Shown: in pieces, positions 58,221 through 64,000 of the stretch | Layout: the number at the start of each line of letters is the position of its first letter | Numbering within the stretch: the first letter of the stretch is position 1 | Origin: Gordius sp. MW1 | Lineage: Eukaryota > Nematomorpha > Gordioida > Gordea > Gordiidae | Direction of reading: 5' to 3' | Assembly: GCA_964036665.1 (NCBI GenBank) | Contig: OZ038533.1 | Coordinates: 13,414,413 to 13,478,412, forward strand | Length of the DNA: 64,000 bases | Program-made: the position numbers and the translations under genes | Notes under the pieces: model-generated | What the model saw: the letters and a program-made list of their open reading frames with translations, nothing else | Database searches by the model: none | Told to the model about the DNA's origin: nothing

Positions 58221-58552
58221 TCTTATATATAAAAATGAAACATGTGTGTGTGTATATATGCCGCCACCAATTTTTGAAAACTACTAGACCGATTTGGCCC
58301 AAATTTCCACAGTTTATTTCTGACACTCCGGAGCATGTTTTAAAATTTGTTCGAGCCAAATCGGTCCAGTAGTTTTCGAGTATCTGTACGCGTTGCACTG
58401 TATACGGAAATAGAACAATAGAAGTAGAACATATAGACATCAAACTTTATTTTTCTTCAATAACCGCTTTATCATCAAATATGCCCTAAAATTCCAACAT
58501 AATTTAATACACCAGGGTAAATGGCAAAACAACGTTTGCCGGGTTCATCTAG
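58221..58552 (+). mobile_element. Non-autonomous Helitron, copy 4 (complete, nested in hAT)
   Basis: 332 bp from TCTTATATATAAAAATGAAA, preceded by A, to GGGTTCATCTAG followed by T. The 3' hairpin GGCAAAACAACGTTTGCC, the CCGATTTGGC / GAGCCAAATCGG pair and an uninterrupted GTTGCACTGTATACGG are present. It is the best full-length reference for the family here. Confidence 0.9.
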
Positions 58553-59266
58553 TATATCTACATCTTCAGGTTTTAGATTTAATTTAAGATAAGTATCAAC
58601 TTATTTGTAATCTTGAAGCTTTCCCGTTTCATCATCTTCCCAAACAGAGATATTCATTTTTGAAAATTCTTTTAATGTAGTTTTTAAGCTTCTTTCATCT
58701 TCGGGTAGCATTTTTAACGTGCAAAACTTAGGAACAAGGTTGATATTTTATGATAAATACCGATATTTAACTTTAAAATTAGCAGTTTTGGCTCTTGACT
58801 TTAATTAATAGATCTCTAAGTCAACAGTACATGTAAAAGATGGAAACAAATTTGTAGTAGATGGAAACTAATTTGGTATTATTAATGATGTATAAAAGGG
58901 TAATATTTTAAGAGTGTTGGTGTCTTATCCGCTTTTAACTCGAAGCTTGCCTTTTCACAAGGTGAACGCATCTTAATTAATGGCATGATATTTTTTGGAA
59001 AGCCTTCAAGTTATCTATTAAATCTTTGCCGGATAAAAACTGATTATTTTATCCTACATCACTTGCAAACTTTTTAATATAAGGATTTTTATATTCCACC
59101 AGATTTTTATTAATTTTTTGTTTCTATAATAAAATTATAGTATAAAGTTAAATAAATTCAGATTTTTTCACCTATCAAAGCCCAGGCCCGGCCCGCACTT
59201 TATTGCTCTATTTTAGCCCCGGCCCGCGGGACGGGCTTGGGCCTGATGCAGACCTCTAAGTACCAT

Positions 59267-60665
59267 ATCTTGACTAATCTCTTTTGTTTATAACTTTATC
59301 GTCATGCCCTTTCCACGTGACACGAGTCGTCGTCTTCCTCTCTTCCCCGGGACTTACATGTCCGGTACTTTTCGATTTAGGTTATTGCTCTCCCTTCTTA
59401 ATATATGCCCATACCACCTTAGCCGATTTTCGTTAATCATTCCCACCATAGATTGAATACCCATTTTTGTCATGAAAAAGTTATTCGTCATATAGTCGAG
59501 CTTAGTAAAGCTCCACCGTATTATTCTCATCTCTATGGCTTGTAATAGCTTTTCTTCCATGGTGTTTAATGCTAATGTTTAACTTCCATAGAGTAACACT
59601 CATCTTACGCGTTCGTGATGACGGGCGAAGCGAAAAAAAGCGAAGTGAATATTTGGGCTAATTTATCAAACTCTTCATTCTTCTTACTATTTTTAATCGT
59701 AAAATTTATCATATATTACGAAAATAACAATTGTAAATATGAGGCGTTTATAGTGAAACCTCAGACGATTATTTTCGCCCGAGGCAAAAAGCGAACGAAA
59801 ATAAGATACAAATCATTTTGTACTTTTTGCGCGATGGTTAAAAAATTGAATTTGATATGTATGCATTTTTATATAATTTAAATTTTATATGTTTATAGAA
59901 TAATTACGATCTTATCAATGAATACCATTGATATATGATAAATTTCACGGTGAATATAAAGTTATTAAGAAAAAGAATAAAGAGTTTGATAAATTAGCCC
60001 AAATATTCACTTCGCTTTTTTTCGCTTCGCGCGTCATCACGAACGCCTCCTTTAGATGGATTTATAAGCTTTGCTCTTCAACCATATTGGCATTTTCTTG
60101 TTACACATTATACGGAATATAATTCGCCATTTAAGCCATCCTTTTTGGATCCGGGCATTGAGCGCAACCTCCCTCTTGATGTAGCATAGAGCTAAAATGT
60201 GTAAACCTGTCTACTTTTAGGGACTTTAGAGGATCATCCAGCGATAGGCTGCCTATAACGTTCATTTCCATGTATACCATTTTTAGATCGTTGACCTTTT
60301 AACCATATCCAGCTAAGCGCTTCGACCACTTTTCGGCTTCTTCGAATATTTTCTACATTGTTTCTTCGCATAGTACTATATCATCGGCCTATAGCATACA
60401 CCATGGCGATGGCTTTTGAATGTCTCTCGTTATCGTGTCCATAATTATTATATTAAATAAAAAGGGACTTAAAGCAAATCCTTGATGTAATCCAATTTCC
60501 ACCCGAAAAGGTTAAAAGTCTCCAACTTTCGGATTTGAAGCCTCATCTATATTTTTCTTAAACCATAATATAGTCAGGGATATTTTGTTTTCTCAGGCAT
60601 CACCATATCAAATCGCAAGGAACCGTGTCATAAGCTTTCTCCAAGTCGATAAAGACCATATGTAG
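59267..60665 (-). pseudogene. Degenerate RTE-like LINE, copy 3, interrupted by fold-back element
   Basis: The minus strand has the C-terminal pattern near 59,290-59,560 (RLRWYGHILRRESNNLNRKV), and farther on RT sequence around 60,370-60,400 with ADDIVL (catalytic box; a stop codon precedes it) and about 60,640 an LEK.YD-like stretch. It is split by the fold-back insertion at 59,609-60,046. It is 5'-truncated and broken by stop codons. Confidence 0.78.
59609..60046. mobile_element. Fold-back element with near-perfect 68-bp inverted repeats
   Basis: Left GCGTTCGTGATGACGGGCGA through GCTAATTTATCAAACTCTT; the right end is its complement with about one mismatch over roughly 68 bp. The interior of about 300 bp is AT-rich. 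It contains an 88-codon frame at 59,615-59,881 that starts inside the inverted repeat and is unlikely to be a gene. The target duplication was not resolved. Confidence 0.85.
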
Positions 60666-61829
60666 TTTCTTTAAATACTGAAAATAGCATTAATTTATTA
60701 ATAAATTTTAAGACTTTTTTATAAAAATACAATAATTGACTTTAAATAATAAAGGCGAACAAAGGGATAAAATATCGATATCTCTGAGCAATTAAGAATT
60801 ATTTTTTAATCAATTTTTGTTTATAAAAAACGATCACAATGAGTACAGGTAGCATTATTTGATGATTTATTATATGTGAAATTGTCCCAAACCAATAACT
60901 TTTTTTCTTCTTCAATATCAAATTTAACGAAATAATTAAAAAGTTCGCATAGTTGGTAATAATTAAAGTATACTCATTGTTTAGTTTGCGGCATTCGTTC
61001 AACGGATTTTTATTTATAAATCTGTGATGTAATGTAGATAAATATGATCTCGGCATATAAGGTTAATGCAGATCATTTATATATTATTTAAAGTTTAATT
61101 GTTTATGTTAAAGTATAATGGATACGTACAAAATAATATTAAGCATCAAATAAAAATCGGTATAAAATGCTAGCAAAAATATTGAAAATATTTTGCAAGT
61201 CGAAACCCATATTTTATGTAAAAAACAATTTTTTAATATATTTTGTGTATGCTTATAAAATCTGAAATTATGATCGGGGAAAATAATTAATTTACTGAAA
61301 GATAAAGACAGCTTTATCATATTAGTCTCATTATTTAACATAAATTTAGAGTAAATAATTTTTCTAATCTTTTATAAATTCGATTCGGATTTTCGGATCT
61401 CAACAAGAAAATATTCCATCCGAAATTTACCCATAAGAATTTAAATTCGATCCGAAATTTCTAAAATCCAAATTCGAATATTTCTCAGAGGCGTTGACAC
61501 CATTCTGACCATACACTAAGCTTATTGAAACTTTAGCTAAGTATTTTTGTACGTGATTATTATTAACAGCAGTAACATTAATGTATTGTTAAGATATTAA
61601 AATTAAAAAATTAAAATCGAATATGAAAAGCAAAATAAAATTTTTTATACGGGGTCAAGCCGGCCTTGGGCTGTCTAAAAAATATCAGGACAGGCCCAGT
61701 CCTATCATTTATTGATGGGCCCGGACCCGGCCTGGGCATTTAAACATCCGTAAAAGGCTGGCTTTCGTTCCACCCCTCAAAAGAAAAATATAGCTACGCA
61801 ATTGTGTATTATCACAAGCATTTATGATA
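60666..61829. other. Intergenic with weak repeat patches
   Basis: AT-rich. About 61,378-61,485 has iterations of (A/T)TTCGGAT and ATCCGAAATTT, and 61,655-61,750 a GC-rich GGCCCGGACCCGGCCTGGGC patch like other hAT-end fragments. No gene. Confidence 0.45.
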
Positions 61830-62230
61830 CTGTAGTGTCCGGCGGGTAAAAAAGGCTGAGCGAAGGATTTAAAATAACTTTATTTACGCTAATGCGACTA
61901 AATATTTACAATTATAAAGACGATTTACAATTAAAATAATTGGCGACGGTAAAACTGAAATGTTTCGTAAAATTACAATAAAAGGGGAAAGATGTAGGGA
62001 TTGGGGACTATTACAAGGATTTAGGAAGAGTACAAAGTTTTGGAAAAAATTTATAAGGACTGAATTATTGACATGGGATTTCGCTTTTATAGCTGTTGAA
62101 TCTTCCCAGGGTGGTGGACTTGATTGAACGAGCAATGTACGGGAAATCTTCAGACGGGGCTGCAAAGATGAGTTCCATATGTGGCTGGGTTAAAAATTAA
62201 AATAAAAAGTAATTAAAAAAAGAAAGCGTC
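61830..62230. repeat. Possible solo LTR or repeat fragment starting TGTAGTGTCCGGCGGG
   Basis: More balanced composition than its surroundings. The 93-codon frame on the minus strand (61,884-62,165) has no motif. A TGTAGTG start is seen in some LTRs, but no second copy or end was found in the window. Weak. Confidence 0.25.
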
Positions 62231-64000
62231 AAAGAAAATTAGCCACTTCCGCGTCTAGGTTAACCCGCGGTAAAAATGCCTTCCTTTGACCAATTCCTTT
62301 TTTTAATTATAAGGATTGCAGAACCGTTCTTTAACCCTTTTACATTAATATTAATAAAATAAATCTAAGTAAGATCAAAGTATACCGCGGATATTAAAAC
62401 GCGATATACCAACATATGGTTACGTGGTATACACGTATACCACAGATACGTTTAAATATTAAAAACGAAATGATATTTTCTATTTTCTAATCATATTTAG
62501 CTTCAAATACCATATACCCAAATCCAATGCATAGAGCGCTCCAAAATGCCTTTTATCGGCCAAATCGGTCTGAACCTGAAATCTTATTTATTTTATTGCT
62601 CAACCCGAGCTCGGTTCATAATTTATTTTAAACCGCAAATTGATTTGAAACTATCAATAGCCGATTTAAAATCAAAGATAAGTCTTGTGGCGTAGACCAG
62701 GGAGGTTTCGGGTGAAAACTCCTCCCCTCTTCTTGACAAAAAAATCCGACTAATATGGAAAAACTCAATGATATTTAGAAGATTCTTGTTAGTGTTGCGC
62801 TTAAGACTATTTATACGGAATTTTCTTTCCAAGTGTGTGTTTTGTAATGAAACGAAATTAATTCGTAATTAATTCTTTGAAAATCATCTTAACTTTTATA
62901 ATAGAAGAACAAGATGTAAATACAATCCAAATTTTGGTAATATATATTTTATAATTTGATTTTCTAAGCGTTTAACATGCTCATTTAAACTTACTTTAGA
63001 TTCCTTGTTTTTAGAAATTGCGATGTTCATACCACTAGAGACGAGCATAATAATAAAATACAAATAATTAATACTCAAAGTGAATTATAGTTTTAAGCCT
63101 TGCTTGCTTCATTCATGCAAGCTTCATTATAAACTTACTTTAAAATCTCTTTTCTTGAAATTGAACGTGCTTATTCTACCGTAGAGATTGATGATAAAAT
63201 CAACTAAAAATTAATAATTCTCTTGGTTTGGCAAACTGATTTTAAAATTCTATTATATGATCATGACATAGTCAATTTAATAAAGCATATATAGTTGGCA
63301 TCGGCAAAATAAAATTATAAAGCTTTTAAGATTGCAGGAATATGGATGGGCAAAAATTAAGGGCCAGGCTTGGACGGGCTTTAAGATAACCAAAGGGGCC
63401 CTGCTAGCAAAATTATTTAATTAATGTTTTTATTTTTATTTTTTAATATATAAAAAATGGTGTGCTTTTAGTATATAACGTCTTGTGATATTAGTTGTTT
63501 TTAATATATAATCTCTCTCTAAAATTGTTTACAAAATTTTTTATCATTCAATTTTAGCAATAATTAATAATCAAAATTAGCTCCATCATTTATTCATAGA
63601 ACTTGTTATTTTTAAATAAGTGGATTCCGAAAGTATAAATTTTTAATAAGGTTAAAAGATAAGAAAACTAAGTAGCTTTTGTTAAATAAAATCAACCTTA
63701 TATAAAGTTTTTTTTTATTTATTTGAGATAAATGGTTTTATGCAGCAACAATTGCTACTAGTGAAAGTGAAACGGAGGGTCGCTCGTTTGAAAAGAAAAC
63801 CCCGTTTGAGACAGATGATTTTTAAAAAGATTTTTATTGAACATGATTCGTATTGAGCATTTTCTATATATATAATATATATAGATGATTTTTTATGATT
63901 TACAAAATTTTTCATTAAAGCCATCTAAATAAATGAATTTATTCCGGGAAGGGTTCAGAGACTGAGCCCAGGCTTTGCAAAAAATTAGCTTGCCGGGCCT
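62231..64000. other. AT-rich intergenic, GC-rich repeat ends near right edge
   Basis: No supported gene. Near 63,350-63,412 (GGGCCAGGCTTGGACGGGC) and 63,947-64,000 (GAGCCCAGGCTTTGC, GCCGGGCCT) are GC-rich patches resembling the two ends of a hAT-type MITE of about 600 bp that runs off or ends at the window edge. Confidence 0.4.

Larger units (their letters stand above)
57792..59258. mobile_element. hAT transposon, 1.47 kb, decayed, with nested Helitron
   Basis: Termini TAGAGGTCTGCATGGGCC and GGGCCTGATGCAGACCTCTA form inverted repeats. Flanking 8-mers AGTACCGT (57,784-57,791) and AGTACCAT (59,259-59,266) match at 7 of 8 positions. The interior holds a transposase C-terminal remnant on the minus strand (58,014-58,163) and a Helitron insertion (58,221-58,552). 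The remaining AT-rich interior (58,560-59,160) probably contains more decayed transposase sequence. Confidence 0.88.

Noticed and set aside
61884..62165. 93-codon minus-strand frame
   Set aside because: No motif or splice context; composition fits a repeat fragment rather than a gene.

Overview
The window is AT-rich nuclear DNA from an animal, almost certainly an invertebrate. Three protein-coding genes can be supported. Two have GT-AG introns; all three belong to metazoan families: an ATG8/GABARAP gene (13.9-14.6 kb, minus), an ABCC10/MRP7-type ABC transporter of 11 exons (25.6-39.5 kb, minus), and an intronless class A (rhodopsin-like) GPCR (55.9-57.4 kb, plus). I cannot name the phylum or species. 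There are no operons, bacterial signals or CRISPR arrays. I spliced both intron-containing genes by hand; every junction has a consistent phase and the joined frames stay open, but no transcript supports them.

The rest is mostly mobile DNA. From left: a decayed Ty3/gypsy-like pol fragment (1-690); then a very large, imperfect inverted-repeat block (about 1,793-11,262). Each half of the block carries tandem arrays of 110- and 128-bp units, and each unit contains a nested palindrome with two oppositely oriented CCAAT motifs. GC-rich hairpin modules bound the block, and a tRNA-derived SINE-like head lies in its spacer. A related composite recurs at 45.7-46.8 kb. After the GABARAP gene come a degenerate RTE-like LINE (minus), a Helitron carrying a nested fold-back element with an exact 8-bp target duplication, and a minisatellite. 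The ABCC10 introns hold at least ten small DNA transposons (three families), none of which interrupts an exon.

Downstream of 39.9 kb are a transposon with a 9-bp target duplication nested between two roughly 180-bp direct repeats, LINE fragments, more Helitron copies, a longer RTE-like LINE (48.2-51.4 kb), and a structurally complete but gutted LTR retrotransposon (51.8-55.1 kb: two LTRs, PBS, PPT and a 5-bp target duplication). After the GPCR lies a 1.47-kb hAT element with a recognisable transposase C-terminus and a nested Helitron, then another LINE interrupted by a fold-back element with near-perfect 68-bp inverted repeats. The last 3 kb holds only weak repeat fragments.

The genes do not appear functionally linked: one is an autophagy modifier, one a membrane exporter, one a receptor. 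The strongest candidate for something undescribed is the palindromic satellite block, whose outer arm pairs with outer arm and inner arm with inner arm by shared variants, as expected of one large inverted duplication rather than four independent insertions.
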